A stretch of DNA of 64,000 bases from NCBI RefSeq assembly GCF_008369915.1, contig NZ_VSRN01000001.1, positions 2,512,001 through 2,576,000 of the forward strand, written 5' to 3'. Source of the stretch: Dyadobacter sp. UC 10 (GTDB lineage Bacteria > Bacteroidota > Bacteroidia > Cytophagales > Spirosomataceae). Of this stretch, positions 52,728-64,000 are shown piece after piece. Under the pieces are notes generated by a model. It made no database searches. It had not been told where the DNA came from and worked only from the letters and a program-made list of their open reading frames with translations. A program made the translations under genes and the position numbers. How positions within the stretch are numbered: position 1 is the first letter of the stretch; each line of letters opens with the position of its first letter.

Positions 52728-53489
52728 ATGCGAAAAAAAATTGTTGCCGGTAACTGGAAGATGAACAAGGTTCTGGATGAGGCAGTTGCGCTGACTTCCG
52801 AATTAGTAAATATGGCCAAAGATGAGGTGCAGAATGATGCAAAAATTATCCTTTGCCCGCCTGCCATTTATCTGACCACTATTAAAAAATATATCGAAAA
52901 TGCACCGAATTTTTCCCTGGCTGCGCAGAACTGTTCTGACAAAGTCTCAGGTGCATTTACAGGTGAAATTTCTGCGCAGATGCTGCAATCTATTGGTGTG
53001 GAATATGTGCTGATCGGTCACAGTGAGCGCCGTCAATATTTTAATGAATCCAATGCAGTTCTTGCAGAGAAAGTAAACACCGCACTTGCAAATGGTGTTT
53101 TCCCGATATTCTGCTGCGGCGAATCTTTGCAGCAAAGACAAAATGAAGATTACATCGGCTTTGTAAAAAACCAGCTCACAGAAAGCCTTTTTCACCTTTC
53201 TGAAGAAGAATTATTGAAGGTCGTAATTGCCTACGAACCAATCTGGGCGATCGGAACCGGGCTTACTGCCAGCGCTGAACAGGCGCAGGAAATGCATGCA
53301 GCATTGCGCCAGCACATCGCTTCCAAATATGGCCCGGCTGTTGCAGAGGAAATTTCTATCCTGTACGGTGGCAGCGTAACTGCAGCGAGTGCAGCAGAAT
53401 TATTCGCAGCACCAGATATCGACGGCGGCCTCGTAGGCGGAGCTTCTTTGAAATCGAGGGAGTTTACGAATATTATTAAGGCGAGGTAA
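52728..53489 (+). CDS. tpiA: Triose-phosphate isomerase
   Basis: Interconverts dihydroxyacetone phosphate and glyceraldehyde 3-phosphate in glycolysis, 253 residues. NWKMNK at the start, IGHSERRQYF with the catalytic histidine, AYEPIWAIGTG with the catalytic glutamate, and YGGSV near the end are all present. TAATTTTG (52681-52688) is a good -7-like box 40 bases upstream, but no -33 TTG is in place. An AT-rich gap of 296 bases precedes it and holds the perfect palindrome TGTGTACACA (52528-52537). Intergenic element C follows. Confidence 0.97.
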   Translation: MRKKIVAGNWKMNKVLDEAVALTSELVNMAKDEVQNDAKIILCPPAIYLTTIKKYIENAPNFSLAAQNCSDKVSGAFTGEISAQMLQSIGVEYVLIGHSERRQYFNESNAVLAEKVNTALANGVFPIFCCGESLQQRQNEDYIGFVKNQLTESLFHLSEEELLKVVIAYEPIWAIGTGLTASAEQAQEMHAALRQHIASKYGPAVAEEISILYGGSVTAASAAELFAAPDIDGGLVGGASLKSREFTNIIKAR

Positions 53490-53494
53490 GCAAG

Positions 53495-53614
53495 ACGTGT
53501 CATTTATTGTCACTGGTAGTTATTAATGGTCATTTATGGTCTGGTGTTGCTCCTAGTATGCAACACTGACTACAAATGACCATCAGCGACTACCAATGAC
53601 AATAAGTGACAATA
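53495..53614. repeat. Intergenic element C, long hairpin between tpiA and the OmpA gene
   Basis: Starts six bases past the tpiA stop and ends nine bases before the convergent OmpA stop. The left arm has GTCATTTATTGTCACTGGTAGT and AATGGTCATTTATGGTC-like segments; the right arm has GACTACAAATGACCATCAG and ACTACCAATGACAATAAGTGAC. The tip is GTGTTGC paired with GCAACAC (about 53543-53567). The arms are about 50 bases each and imperfectly complementary. It shares the GTCATT and GGTC words with elements A and B but lacks the 10-base TTCGGGG units. Confidence 0.85.
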
Positions 53615-53622
53615 CCTCAACC

Positions 53623-54861
53623 CTATACTTCCGTAATCACAAACTCCACTCGTCTGTTCTTAGCTCTTTCCTCCGGAGTTCCTTTCGTGATGGCGCGCGT
53701 ACCGCCATATCCCTTTGCTTCGATCCTGCTTTTTTCAATTCCTTTTTCAACCAGGTAAGTCTGTACCGACTCGGCTCTTTGGCGGGACAATTCTAGGTTT
53801 TTATCAAAATCCCCCACATTATCGGTGTGCCCTTCAATGCGGATCCGGATGTTTTTATTTTCACGCATCATGTCTACCAGCCGGTCCAGCTCGGCATAGG
53901 ACTCAGGCAATAAGGCATATTTGGACGTTTCAAAATAAATGTTCGGCATGGTGATCGTCTCACCAACTGCCAGCGGATTGAGATAAAAATCCTGATTAAA
54001 TGCGGCTTTCTCCGTCGAATCAGCGGGGCTCAGATTAAATGTCGTACCATAAAACCCCTTTGCTGTGACCCGGAAATCATACTTCTCAGAAGGGTCAAGT
54101 CCTAAACGGTATTTGCCGGAAGACGATTTTATTTGCAGCGAATCGCCTTTTTCGACATATCTGATTTCCGCAGAAATAGGTTGTTTTGTCTTTGCATTAT
54201 AGATATTCCCTTTCAACACAGCTATTCCATTTTCTTCCGCCGACACTTTCTCGGCAGGAGCAATTTCCTTTTGCGGAATAACCGCCTCCTCTACTGGTTT
54301 CTTTGCAGAAGGCTGTGTTTTCGCCGTATTTTTTGAAGCGTTTTGCGACTGCTTTTTCGACGGGTTTTTAATGTGGATTCCATAAAAATTCCACGACTGC
54401 GTACCCTGCGAGCTGCGGCCTTCGTAAAAATCGAACTCTTCTATTCCTGGAGTAAGTCTCTCGAAATAAGCAACAAAATCAACCTTTTCGCCAGCAGTAA
54501 CTTTCTTTGTAGAATTGGTCGGAATATTTTCTGCTTTGATCAGCTTGAATTTTTTCTCGATCTCCCCCGGCTTATACAATCTCGTCTCGGGATCCAGCCA
54601 GATTTGATTTCCCCCCTGCACAGGTCCCTGCCCCGGTTTGAATGGGAAGTTGAAACCCTGCGGCGCCTGTGGCATTCCCGATTTCTTTTCGATAAACTCA
54701 AGGTAGATAATCGTAAACTGGTCTGTTAACTCTACGCGCTTGATCTTCACATACTGGGCAGATTGCTCGTCGACCTTCGGGTTCTCGGTAACTTGTCCCA
54801 GTGCGTAATTCAGCGAAAGTGTGATAGCGCAGGCAAATGCCAAAAACGTTCTGCAATTCAT
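53623..54861 (-). CDS. OmpA-family protein
   Basis: 412 residues: a signal peptide ending near ALGQ (about 23), a middle region with a carboxypeptidase-regulatory-like fold (about 215-290, [22 protein letters not shown]), and a C-terminal OmpA peptidoglycan-binding domain (about 305-412, [34 protein letters not shown]). A Lys/Ala/Pro-rich linker (about 172-210) separates the parts. It should tie the outer membrane to the peptidoglycan. It converges with tpiA across element C. Confidence 0.9.
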   Translation of the reverse strand: MNCRTFLAFACAITLSLNYALGQVTENPKVDEQSAQYVKIKRVELTDQFTIIYLEFIEKKSGMPQAPQGFNFPFKPGQGPVQGGNQIWLDPETRLYKPGEIEKKFKLIKAENIPTNSTKKVTAGEKVDFVAYFERLTPGIEEFDFYEGRSSQGTQSWNFYGIHIKNPSKKQSQNASKNTAKTQPSAKKPVEEAVIPQKEIAPAEKVSAEENGIAVLKGNIYNAKTKQPISAEIRYVEKGDSLQIKSSSGKYRLGLDPSEKYDFRVTAKGFYGTTFNLSPADSTEKAAFNQDFYLNPLAVGETITMPNIYFETSKYALLPESYAELDRLVDMMRENKNIRIRIEGHTDNVGDFDKNLELSRQRAESVQTYLVEKGIEKSRIEAKGYGGTRAITKGTPEERAKNRRVEFVITEV

Positions 54862-54944
54862 GGTTATTAACTATTAATTTTCAATAACTGCAAGAACGCA
54901 TGTAGCAGTCTCATAGTTTGTTAAAAATTGTTAAAGTAACAACG

Positions 54945-55715
54945 CTATTGATTTGATGGAATGAAGGCGGACCAGAATTCGGGGTCATATCGCTCCCAGG
55001 CGTGACAGGCGAAAGGCAGCCGGTGGCTGGTCAGCTCGTAAGTAGCCGCGGGGCTTTTTTCAAATGCAAAATGAAGCGCTTCCTGCCAGGAAGGCAGTTT
55101 CATGAATAATTTCATTGGGATCAACCGCGTCGCTTCCTGGGAGAAAAGCATATCTTCATTGCCTTTCCATTCTGGGTAAAAGAAATTGTAGATCTTCAAA
55201 TACCTGATGAATTTGGCAACTTTCCTCAATGAAAGGCCGCCATTAAGGACTACTCTATTGGTAGACAACGCATCGGCAAACCGGCTCCCGGAATTCCAGC
55301 CAAGAGCGTCAAACTGCGGCTGGTGAAGCGACGGGGCTCCCACATAGTCGAAACCTTTCTTACACCAGGCTACCAGCTCGTCACGAAAAACGTAGGCGTC
55401 GAGCTGGTAGATCAATATATACTGGTACGATAAAAAGCGTTCATAAAACCTTACAGAAGTAAGAAGCCTGTTGTAAGCATCGATTCCATTGAAGTATTCG
55501 TCGGGAAATGATACTTGCCGGATGGATGGAAACGCGTCAAAATCGCTCCCCAGCTCCATTTTTTCAGGTTTAACGATAATAATCGGATGATTTGACAAAA
55601 CCTGAATGCATTGTCTTAAAGAAATAAGCTCGTTCGGTTTCAGGTCCGGGCGGTAAACCGGGACTACAATTGCAACAGAAGAACCTTCCTGACCAATTTC
55701 CACGCTTGAAACCAA
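54945..55715 (-). CDS. DUF5672-family glycosyltransferase-like protein
   Basis: 256 residues of the DUF5672 family. Blocks seen are IYQLDAYVFRDELVAWCKKGFDYVGAP, NGGLSLRKVAKFIRYL and NEDMLFS, with the acidic pair after NGGLSLR and the FACHAWERY end typical of the family; the fold is thought to be GT-A-like. No ATG is available: the TTG at 55715 or the GTG at 55703 is the start. It is four bases after the GT2 gene on the same strand, so the two are likely co-translated. The sugar and acceptor are unknown. Confidence 0.75.
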   Translation of the reverse strand: MVSSVEIGQEGSSVAIVVPVYRPDLKPNELISLRQCIQVLSNHPIIIVKPEKMELGSDFDAFPSIRQVSFPDEYFNGIDAYNRLLTSVRFYERFLSYQYILIYQLDAYVFRDELVAWCKKGFDYVGAPSLHQPQFDALGWNSGSRFADALSTNRVVLNGGLSLRKVAKFIRYLKIYNFFYPEWKGNEDMLFSQEATRLIPMKLFMKLPSWQEALHFAFEKSPAATYELTSHRLPFACHAWERYDPEFWSAFIPSNQ

Positions 55716-55719
55716 TTGC

Positions 55720-56697
55720 TTATTCTAATAAATCCCCGATAGCGGGCAGCCACCAATCCTTACTGCTAAACCTGTAATATCCTCTCACGAGCTGATTAAC
55801 GATCGGCGTAAATCTTTTTGCACGGTTTTCGGGCAGAGATGCGCGGCTATAAAAGTGCCTTTGCGACAAATATAATTTAATCAACTTCTCCCTTGGCACA
55901 AATGGAATAGCCCGCAGCAGCTTGTAGAGTTCGTGCAGCTTGTCGGCCTTTTCTTCCAGCGGAATTAATTTCTTCTTCCGGTCTCTGACAAAACGATCCT
56001 TCAAATGCACTTTTTCTACTTTACCTCCAAACCCAACCTGCTGGCTGGCGTGCATCCGGTAATTGATCAGCGGCTCTTCGATGAAATCAATTTTGTTTTC
56101 CAAACTCAATACTACTGCGATCCACGCGTCGTGGATCAGATCGGGTACGTGAGTAGGAAATGGGATCAATCTTTCGAGGCAGGATTTTCGGATCGCGAGC
56201 GTGGCGCCTGTTACTACGAATCCATTGAACAGAATTTCGTGCGGCTTGCCTTTCTTCCATTTGGCCTGGCCGCGCGCATCGAATTCAATTTCCTCCCAGA
56301 TATTGCGTCCGATCGGTTTCGAATCATCGTCTACCATTACGGCGTCGGAAAAAACTGCATCAATCTCCGGATGCTGATTCAGATATGTTACCTGTGCCTC
56401 CACCTTATCGATCCGCCAGAGATCATCCTGATCACAAAGAAAAATGATATCCCCTCCGCAAAGCAGCAGGCATTTTTCAAAGTTTTTGGTAGAGCCGAGA
56501 TTGGTTTCATTTACATAAATCCGGACCGGAAACTTGCTTGTTTGCGCGAACTCCCTAATCACTTCAATGCTATTATCCTTGGAGCCGTCGTCACACACAA
56601 CGAGCTCGTCAACCTGCATATTTTGATCAGCGATGCTCCTCAACTGCTCAGGCAAGTACTTCGCCCCGTTGTAGGTGCACATTGCTACTGAAATCAT
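55720..56697 (-). CDS. Family 2 glycosyltransferase
   Basis: 325-residue inverting GT-A enzyme. The N-terminal MISVAMCTYNGAKYLPEQL, the CDDGSKDNS block, and the metal-binding LCDQDDLW motif (DxD) are in place, and YRMHASQQVG closes the catalytic core. The final about 60 residues form a positively charged helical tail. No membrane helices. It sits between the DUF5672 gene and a multi-spanning membrane protein, which suggests a surface glycan or glycolipid group. Confidence 0.93.
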   Translation of the reverse strand: MISVAMCTYNGAKYLPEQLRSIADQNMQVDELVVCDDGSKDNSIEVIREFAQTSKFPVRIYVNETNLGSTKNFEKCLLLCGGDIIFLCDQDDLWRIDKVEAQVTYLNQHPEIDAVFSDAVMVDDDSKPIGRNIWEEIEFDARGQAKWKKGKPHEILFNGFVVTGATLAIRKSCLERLIPFPTHVPDLIHDAWIAVVLSLENKIDFIEEPLINYRMHASQQVGFGGKVEKVHLKDRFVRDRKKKLIPLEEKADKLHELYKLLRAIPFVPREKLIKLYLSQRHFYSRASLPENRAKRFTPIVNQLVRGYYRFSSKDWWLPAIGDLLE

Positions 56698-56799
56698 GGT
56701 AATGTGTATATAGATTTAGCCGACAAATGCCGCAATTTAACATTTAAACACTCCTTTACGCAATTTGATTTGCGATTTTCACTTACCGTCATTTGTAAA

Positions 56800-58071
56800 T
56801 CAATTTGTTTTTGCGGGAAGAACCACAACCTTTTCGGTGACTGCCCAGGATAAGATTTCCGAATATGTTTCCGCGTCCCTGTAATAGATCAGCGGCAAAC
56901 TGTGATCCGATTCCCATTCATGAATCCTGGTTATTACTTCGTCGTTGGTTTTCTTCAAATCAATTCTGTTATTATAAAAACCTGCACACCAGATCAGCAG
57001 CCCCAGGCTGGCAATGTACTTTAAGTGAGCCTGTTTCAGGATTTTAAGGTCAAGGAATATCAGTACGAGGAGTACCGGAATCGTGGCGGTAAAAAACATG
57101 TAGCGGGGTGCAATGCCTCCGGCAGCTTTTGACTCGAACCTCGAAATGGATACGATAATGCCTGTTAATATGGGCAGAGAAAGCAAAGCATATAAAAACG
57201 GGTTTTTCGCTGCATATCCCTTCCAGAAAAGCCAAAACCAAATACCCAGCACTGTAACACCCATTAACATGCACAAAATAATATTCACAGATTGGCCAGT
57301 CGCGGGGTTGATATATAAGTAACTTCCCAGAAACGTAAGCAATAAACGCGCCATCCATTCTACGTTAAAATTCGTGGCCGCCTCTGTTTTGACATCGGGA
57401 ATGGGCAGAAAAGCGAGGGACAGCAATGCGATCGCAAATATTGCCCAGATACCGAACATTAGCCACTTCCTCTGTATCAGCAAGATAAACGCTGCCAGAA
57501 AAAGTGAGAGGAAACCGTTTCCAAAAGATAGTACGGCGAGTACAGCCGCAGAAAGTGCGACAAAAAAACTTCCGCTCACCGGACGTTCCGCCTGGTTAAT
57601 TGCGAAAAGGGTCAGAAAAGAGAAGAAAAATACAGTATAATGTTGAATACCTCCCCAATAGTAAAAGGTAACCTGCCAGAATGCAAGACTAAACAAAAAC
57701 AGGCAGGCGATCAGCAGCGTCTCGGCGGTCAGCAACTTTTTCTGCCGCATGATCACAAATAACAGACCGAAGAAAGCGAGCAAAAACACGTTTTGAAAAA
57801 TGACAAGGTCCCGAAAATTCAGCTGGCCGAAGATCGAATAATAAATTGCCGCACAGGATTTGGAAAACAGGATCCGGTGCTCATTGTGGCGACTGAGCAG
57901 GATATCTTTCCGCATTGTGAAAGATTCGGTATCAAAATAAAACCGCCGGATAAAATTCAGCGTGGTGTCGTAATCATCAAACGATGGAGCATTCAGCGCA
58001 TTTTGGAAAAGCGTAAAAAGGAAAATGAAAAAGATGGCGATACTTAATGCAATGGCTAGATATTTACGCAT
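56800..58071 (-). CDS. Multi-spanning membrane protein, glycosyltransferase-like
   Basis: 423 residues from the ATG at 58071 (MRKYLAIALSIAIFFIF); a longer frame starts at 58161. About ten hydrophobic helices with a large soluble stretch near the N-terminus (NAPSFDDYDTTLNFIRRFYF), the layout of GT-C-type or oligosaccharide-flipping proteins. An acidic pair after helix 1 (SFDDYD) is like the catalytic D/E of GT-C enzymes, but no family signature is certain. It lies 102 bases upstream of the GT2 gene on the same strand. Confidence 0.5.
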   Translation of the reverse strand: MRKYLAIALSIAIFFIFLFTLFQNALNAPSFDDYDTTLNFIRRFYFDTESFTMRKDILLSRHNEHRILFSKSCAAIYYSIFGQLNFRDLVIFQNVFLLAFFGLLFVIMRQKKLLTAETLLIACLFLFSLAFWQVTFYYWGGIQHYTVFFFSFLTLFAINQAERPVSGSFFVALSAAVLAVLSFGNGFLSLFLAAFILLIQRKWLMFGIWAIFAIALLSLAFLPIPDVKTEAATNFNVEWMARLLLTFLGSYLYINPATGQSVNIILCMLMGVTVLGIWFWLFWKGYAAKNPFLYALLSLPILTGIIVSISRFESKAAGGIAPRYMFFTATIPVLLVLIFLDLKILKQAHLKYIASLGLLIWCAGFYNNRIDLKKTNDEVITRIHEWESDHSLPLIYYRDAETYSEILSWAVTEKVVVLPAKTN

Positions 58072-58165
58072 ATCTGATATTTTTGTCAAAAACGTCGTGT
58101 TCTTTATGACGGCCAAAATTACCCCGGAATCCCGGATTTTATTCAAAGTTATCAATCGCATTTGA

Positions 58166-58714
58166 ATGGCCTTACCAGATCAGCTCAAAAAGGCAATTAT
58201 CCAGATGCCTGCAAAAGAAAAGGATAAACTGCTGCTCCGACTCATCACCAAGGACAAAACGCTTGCCGACCGGCTCCATTTTGAATTGATCGAAGACAGT
58301 TCTACCATACCCGAAAGGCGCGAGGATATCATGGCTACGATCGTCCGGACATCGAAATTTAACCAAAACACACCCGGCTGGATTTTAATGGATATGAGAA
58401 ACCTGAGCGGTGATATCGCCTATCATGTGAAGGTGACCAAAGACAAGATCGGGGGAACAGAGCTCAACCTGTTTTTACTCAATACGTTTCTTGAAAATTA
58501 TCAGGATATCCTGAAAACCTATTCTTCGCGCGCCGATACCTGTGCATTATACATCGCGAAAAAAGCGCAGGTGATCCTGAATGGTTTCAATAAGCTCGAC
58601 GAAGACTATCGTACCGATTATACCAAAGACGTGAACCGGATGCTGAAACTGGTTTACAGCCTTTGTTCCAAGATGTATGCAAGACAAATGGAGCTGCCAC
58701 AGGAAGTTGAATAG
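58166..58714 (+). CDS. Conserved-looking helical protein of unknown function
   Basis: 182 residues with no signal peptide. It begins MALPDQLKKAIIQMPAKEKDKLLLRLITKDK, a charged helical segment rich in lysine, followed by a mixed middle with GWILMDMRNLSGD and a C-terminal helix pair (NRMLKLVYSLCSKMYARQM). It looks all-helical and cytoplasmic. It is followed after 32 bases by the isochorismatase-fold gene. I cannot name a family or function. Confidence 0.55.
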   Translation: MALPDQLKKAIIQMPAKEKDKLLLRLITKDKTLADRLHFELIEDSSTIPERREDIMATIVRTSKFNQNTPGWILMDMRNLSGDIAYHVKVTKDKIGGTELNLFLLNTFLENYQDILKTYSSRADTCALYIAKKAQVILNGFNKLDEDYRTDYTKDVNRMLKLVYSLCSKMYARQMELPQEVE

Positions 58715-58746
58715 CCTGACCAAAAATCACTATTAATGCCCGGACC

Positions 58747-59535
58747 ATGAAAAAAACGGCCTTACTCATTATCGACGCGCAGTATGATTTTTGCAATCCG
58801 AACGGGACATTATTTGTGCCGGGCGCCGAGGAAGATATGCAAAGGATCGCCCGCCTGATCTCGCTCGACGGTGACAAAATCGACAGCATTTTCGTGACAC
58901 TGGATACGCATAAAGTACTGGATATTGCGCACCCGCTTTTCTGGGAAGATCAGAACGGAAATACGGTCGCACCATTTACATTAATTACCTCCCAGGCAGT
59001 GAAAGCGGGCAAATGGATTCCGCGCTATCACAAAGAATATGTGATTGAATACCTGGAAAAATTAGAGCAGCAGGAAGAATTCAAACATTTTATCTGGCCG
59101 GAACATTGTCTGATCGGCTCGAAGGGCGCTTCCCTCGACGATACTCTGCTCGCCGCTGTCCTCGCCTGGACGCACCAGACCGGCCGCGATTATGTTGCCG
59201 TTTCAAAAGGTATTAACCCGCTAACGGAACATTTCGGGGTATTCAAAGCGCAGGTACCTGTGGAAAACGCTCCTGAAACTGATTTAAACCGTGCATTTCT
59301 GGATCAACTCGCTGCCTTTGACCAAGTATTGATTGCAGGAGAAGCGCGGTCGCATTGCGTCGCGACGAGTATCAATCAGATCATTAAATACGCGCCTGAA
59401 TTGATTCCAAAAGTGATCGTACTGTCGGATTCCATGTCCGACGTTCCCAACTGGGGCTATCTTGCCGACCAGATATTTGAAGATGCTGCCGAAAAAGGAA
59501 TGACTTTTTTAAAGGCTGGATCCGTTCGTTTTTAA
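58747..59535 (+). CDS. Isochorismatase-fold cysteine hydrolase (nicotinamidase-like)
   Basis: 262 residues with the D-K-C triad: D10 (LLIIDAQYDF), the lysine in GSKGASLDD, and C204 (ARSHCVATSI). The metal site resembles nicotinamidase: LDTHKVLDIAHPLFW has the D and H ligands. The length (about 260) is close to nicotinamidases, but no gene of NAD salvage lies next to it, so a different amide substrate is possible. It is 32 bases after the unknown gene, suggesting co-transcription. Confidence 0.82.
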   Translation: MKKTALLIIDAQYDFCNPNGTLFVPGAEEDMQRIARLISLDGDKIDSIFVTLDTHKVLDIAHPLFWEDQNGNTVAPFTLITSQAVKAGKWIPRYHKEYVIEYLEKLEQQEEFKHFIWPEHCLIGSKGASLDDTLLAAVLAWTHQTGRDYVAVSKGINPLTEHFGVFKAQVPVENAPETDLNRAFLDQLAAFDQVLIAGEARSHCVATSINQIIKYAPELIPKVIVLSDSMSDVPNWGYLADQIFEDAAEKGMTFLKAGSVRF

Positions 59536-59649
59536 GTTTTTGTTCCCAATTTCCCTGTGCAAAAGCCAAACTAAACAGCTCGGGTTTTGGTTTAAATTTA
59601 GATCGGTCATTAACAAACTTGAACCCGATATTTTTCATATTCCCTTTAT

Positions 59650-62509
<2,860 letters not shown>

Positions 62510-62514
<5 letters not shown>

Positions 62515-62541
62515 TTTCTTGACAAAAGTCACTTACATTTA
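62510..62541 (+). promoter_or_regulatory. Promoter of the Xre/RES module
   Basis: TTTG (62510-62513), 20 bases, TACATTTA (62534-62541); the -7 box has one mismatch from TAnnTTTG. The TTTG lies inside the end of uvrA. Two copies of TCACTTA (62529-62535 and 62551-62557) surround the box. Confidence 0.5.
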
Positions 62542-62552
62542 AGACATAATTC

Positions 62553-62564
62553 ACTTAAATAAGT
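62553..62564 (+). promoter_or_regulatory. Candidate operator of the Xre/RES module
   Basis: ACTTA-AA-TAAGT, a 12-base palindrome with perfect five-base arms, lies four bases before the Xre antitoxin ATG. Its position just downstream of the promoter suits autorepression by the antitoxin, the usual control in these modules. Inferred from position and symmetry. Confidence 0.45.
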
Positions 62565-62568
62565 AGTT

Positions 62569-62997
62569 ATGCCGGCATCAGCACGCGTATTTCATAAGGA
62601 TACTTCGTCAGGCACAAGGCCAGCCTCTCATTTTACATTGATCAGAAACTCGCGCGAAGGCGTTTCGCGTGCCACGGCTGATGAAGTATCAGACTTGGTG
62701 GGATTGACGGATAACGAAATTGCTTATATACTAGGCATGACGCCACGTAATTTGCATCGTATTCAGGCTGATAAAAAACTGAGTACTGATGCTTCTGAGC
62801 GTTTATTACTACTAAGAAATGTGCTGAATCATGCATTGGACACTTTTGAAGGTAAAAGCAATACGGTAAAAAACTGGTTGCGCACGCCGCTTTCCGAATT
62901 GGATGATCAATCCCCGCTACAACTAATGGATACAATTACGGGATTTGGACTGGTAGATGATGTATTGGCCCGCCTGGATTACGGTTTGCCAGCCTGA
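62569..62997 (+). CDS. Xre-MbcA-ParS-type antitoxin (DUF2384)
   Basis: 142-residue antitoxin with an N-terminal HTH segment (LVGLTDNEIAYILGMTPRNLHRIQ) and a C-terminal DUF2384/MbcA toxin-binding domain (KNWLRTPLSELDDQSPLQLMDTITGFGLVDDVLARL). It should neutralise the RES toxin and repress the operon. It is 9 bases before the toxin gene. The pairing of the two domains is diagnostic. Confidence 0.93.
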   Translation: MPASARVFHKDTSSGTRPASHFTLIRNSREGVSRATADEVSDLVGLTDNEIAYILGMTPRNLHRIQADKKLSTDASERLLLLRNVLNHALDTFEGKSNTVKNWLRTPLSELDDQSPLQLMDTITGFGLVDDVLARLDYGLPA

Positions 62998-63006
62998 CGG
63001 AAGATT

Positions 63007-63462
63007 ATGGCTGTAGTGTACCGGATCATTAGAGAAAAATTTAAAGATAGTTCGCTTTCTACGGAGGGCAGCCGCTTGTACGGTGCGCGATGGAATCCCA
63101 AAGGTACCGGCGTATTGTACACTACCACTACTCCTGAACTAAGACTCGTAGAAACCCTGGCACATGCGCCGGGCATCAGGTACGAGGATTTACCGGTTTA
63201 CTGGCTTTCTTCCATCAGCATTCCTGACGATATCCGATATTTTTCAAGAGATGAAATGCCGCCTTTCTGGCAGGACAAAAATTACGATCGCACGCAATTC
63301 TGGCTGCACCAGTGGCTGTCAAATCCGGATACACTTGCTGTTGGCCTTCCTTCCGTGATTGTTCCATTCTCATTCAATATCATCATCCATCCGCAGCACC
63401 CTTCTTTTGAACAGGTAGCACTTATCTCTCAAGAACGAATTCCTATTGACCGCCGCATCTGA
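63007..63462 (+). CDS. RES-family toxin
   Basis: 151-residue toxin that should degrade NAD, arresting growth. The conserved R, E and S of the family are R28 (GARWNP), E49 (LRLVETLAH) and S116 (VGLPSVIVP), with Y38 as the likely additional active-site residue. The start MAVVYRIIREKF is typical. It is the second gene of the Xre/RES operon. No relic or frameshift is seen. Confidence 0.93.
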   Translation: MAVVYRIIREKFKDSSLSTEGSRLYGARWNPKGTGVLYTTTTPELRLVETLAHAPGIRYEDLPVYWLSSISIPDDIRYFSRDEMPPFWQDKNYDRTQFWLHQWLSNPDTLAVGLPSVIVPFSFNIIIHPQHPSFEQVALISQERIPIDRRI

Positions 63463-63573
63463 AAGGCTTGAAAGCATTTTCTTTTTTGATAGCCTAAACC
63501 CACTTTCAAAGCGTATTTCAGAGTAAAGAAGATGTTCCAAAGCCTTATTGAGGCAAAAAATAGCTTTATAACT

Positions 63574-64000
63574 ATGAAATTATATAAAACAGAAAACGGT
63601 ATTATTCTCGAAAAAGAAGACACTTTTTACCGTTTGCACGAAACCGACTGGGATGTTGCTGTCAACCGCGATGATTTATACGATTGGCTCCTGATTCAGA
63701 CAGAGCAACTGATCCCGGTCACTTTTTCGGAAGATATTCCTATGCCGGAAATCCTGGCGCCTATTGGTTCCCAGGAAGTTTGGGCTTCGGGTGTGACCTA
63801 TTTCAAAAGCCGCACTGCACGGATGGAAGAATCTGAAAAAGCGGGCGGCGGTAGTTTTTATGACCGTGTTTATGAAGCCGAGCGGCCTGAACTCTTCTTT
63901 AAATCAACTGCCTGGCGCGTGGTAGGAAATCACGGAACTGTCAGAATTCGCCGCGATTCAACGTGGGACGTTCCTGAGCCAGAGCTAACATTATTTGCAT
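63574..64000 (+). CDS. Fumarylacetoacetate hydrolase-family protein, partial at window end
   Basis: Starts at the ATG at 63574 (MKLYKTENGIILEKEDTFYR) and continues past the window; 142 complete codons are visible. VWASGVTYFKSRTARMEES, YDRVYEAERPELFFKSTAW and DSTWDVPEPELTL match the family of 2-keto-3-deoxy-sugar-acid dehydratases and related FAH proteins, metal-dependent enzymes of sugar-acid breakdown. The specific substrate is not determined from the part seen. The gap after the RES toxin has no other gene. The frame is not in the ORF list because it is open at the edge. Confidence 0.85.
   Translation, partial: MKLYKTENGIILEKEDTFYRLHETDWDVAVNRDDLYDWLLIQTEQLIPVTFSEDIPMPEILAPIGSQEVWASGVTYFKSRTARMEESEKAGGGSFYDRVYEAERPELFFKSTAWRVVGNHGTVRIRRDSTWDVPEPELTLFA

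Noticed and set aside
63463..63573. Terminator after the RES toxin
   Set aside because: Only a four-pair GCTT/AAGC stem near the T-rich tract; too weak to call.

Overview
The window looks like a chromosomal stretch of a Bacteroidota bacterium of the Cytophagales, most like Dyadobacter or another Spirosomaceae member. The genus is inferred from protein style and gene order and was not tested by a search. Supporting signs are the acpP-fabF-rnc order, a TonB-dependent receptor with an N-terminal carboxypeptidase-like domain, TatC, DUF192, DUF5618 and DUF5672 proteins, the near absence of Shine-Dalgarno sequences, and several promoters of the Bacteroidota type (TTG or TTTG, about 17-21 bases, TAnnTTTG). 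I see no rRNA, tRNA, CRISPR array, prophage or transposase gene. Most of the window is housekeeping.

Layout. 1-3.0 kb: a small heat-shock protein and the acpP-fabF-rnc operon, all on the minus strand. 3.2-8.2 kb: kdsA overlapping a PAP2 phosphatase, a GyrI-like protein, 3-methyladenine glycosylase I, a glycerophosphodiesterase, a PfkB kinase and a DUF5618 protein. 8.2-15.4 kb: cysS, DUF192 and an M28 peptidase run into convergent pbpC, followed by glpK. 15.6-21.8 kb: a DEDDh exonuclease, then nuoKLMN with its own promoter and terminator. This is only the membrane-arm end of complex I; nuoA-J is not here. 21.8-29.9 kb: a soluble CapD-like dehydratase, two alpha/beta hydrolases, a CBS protein, NAD kinase, a dipeptide epimerase, a PLP enzyme of the oxoamine synthase family, and convergent tatC. 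30-34 kb: pdhA, recF, a ParE-type toxin-antitoxin pair and a mannose-1-phosphate guanylyltransferase. 34-45.5 kb: an orphan TonB receptor, upp, two outer-membrane proteins flanking nadC, recQ and a small anchored protein. 45.5-52.4 kb (minus): a double-SWIM SNF2 helicase, a Nudix hydrolase, a GmhA-like isomerase, MnmD and a two-lobed aspartyl protease with a PDZ domain. 52.7-58.7 kb: tpiA, an OmpA protein, a three-gene glycosyltransferase group and an unknown gene. 58.7-64 kb: an isochorismatase-fold hydrolase, uvrA, a Xre/RES toxin-antitoxin pair and the start of a fumarylacetoacetase-family gene cut by the window edge.

The most unusual non-coding signal is a set of three related intergenic elements, at about 11.22-11.43, 15.35-15.48 and 53.49-53.62 kb. 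They are built from GTCATT/GGTC-type blocks; two also carry a 10-base tandem repeat of the type TTCGGGGTGG, and all have inverted copies or hairpins. Each starts within about 12 bases of a stop codon, and two fill the whole gap between convergent genes. They look like a dispersed hairpin repeat family that may act as bidirectional terminators or be a small mobile repeat. Other regulatory signals seen are a twin element at the hsp20 promoter, a palindrome in front of the Xre/RES operon, and a tatC terminator buried in the coding end of the opposite gene.
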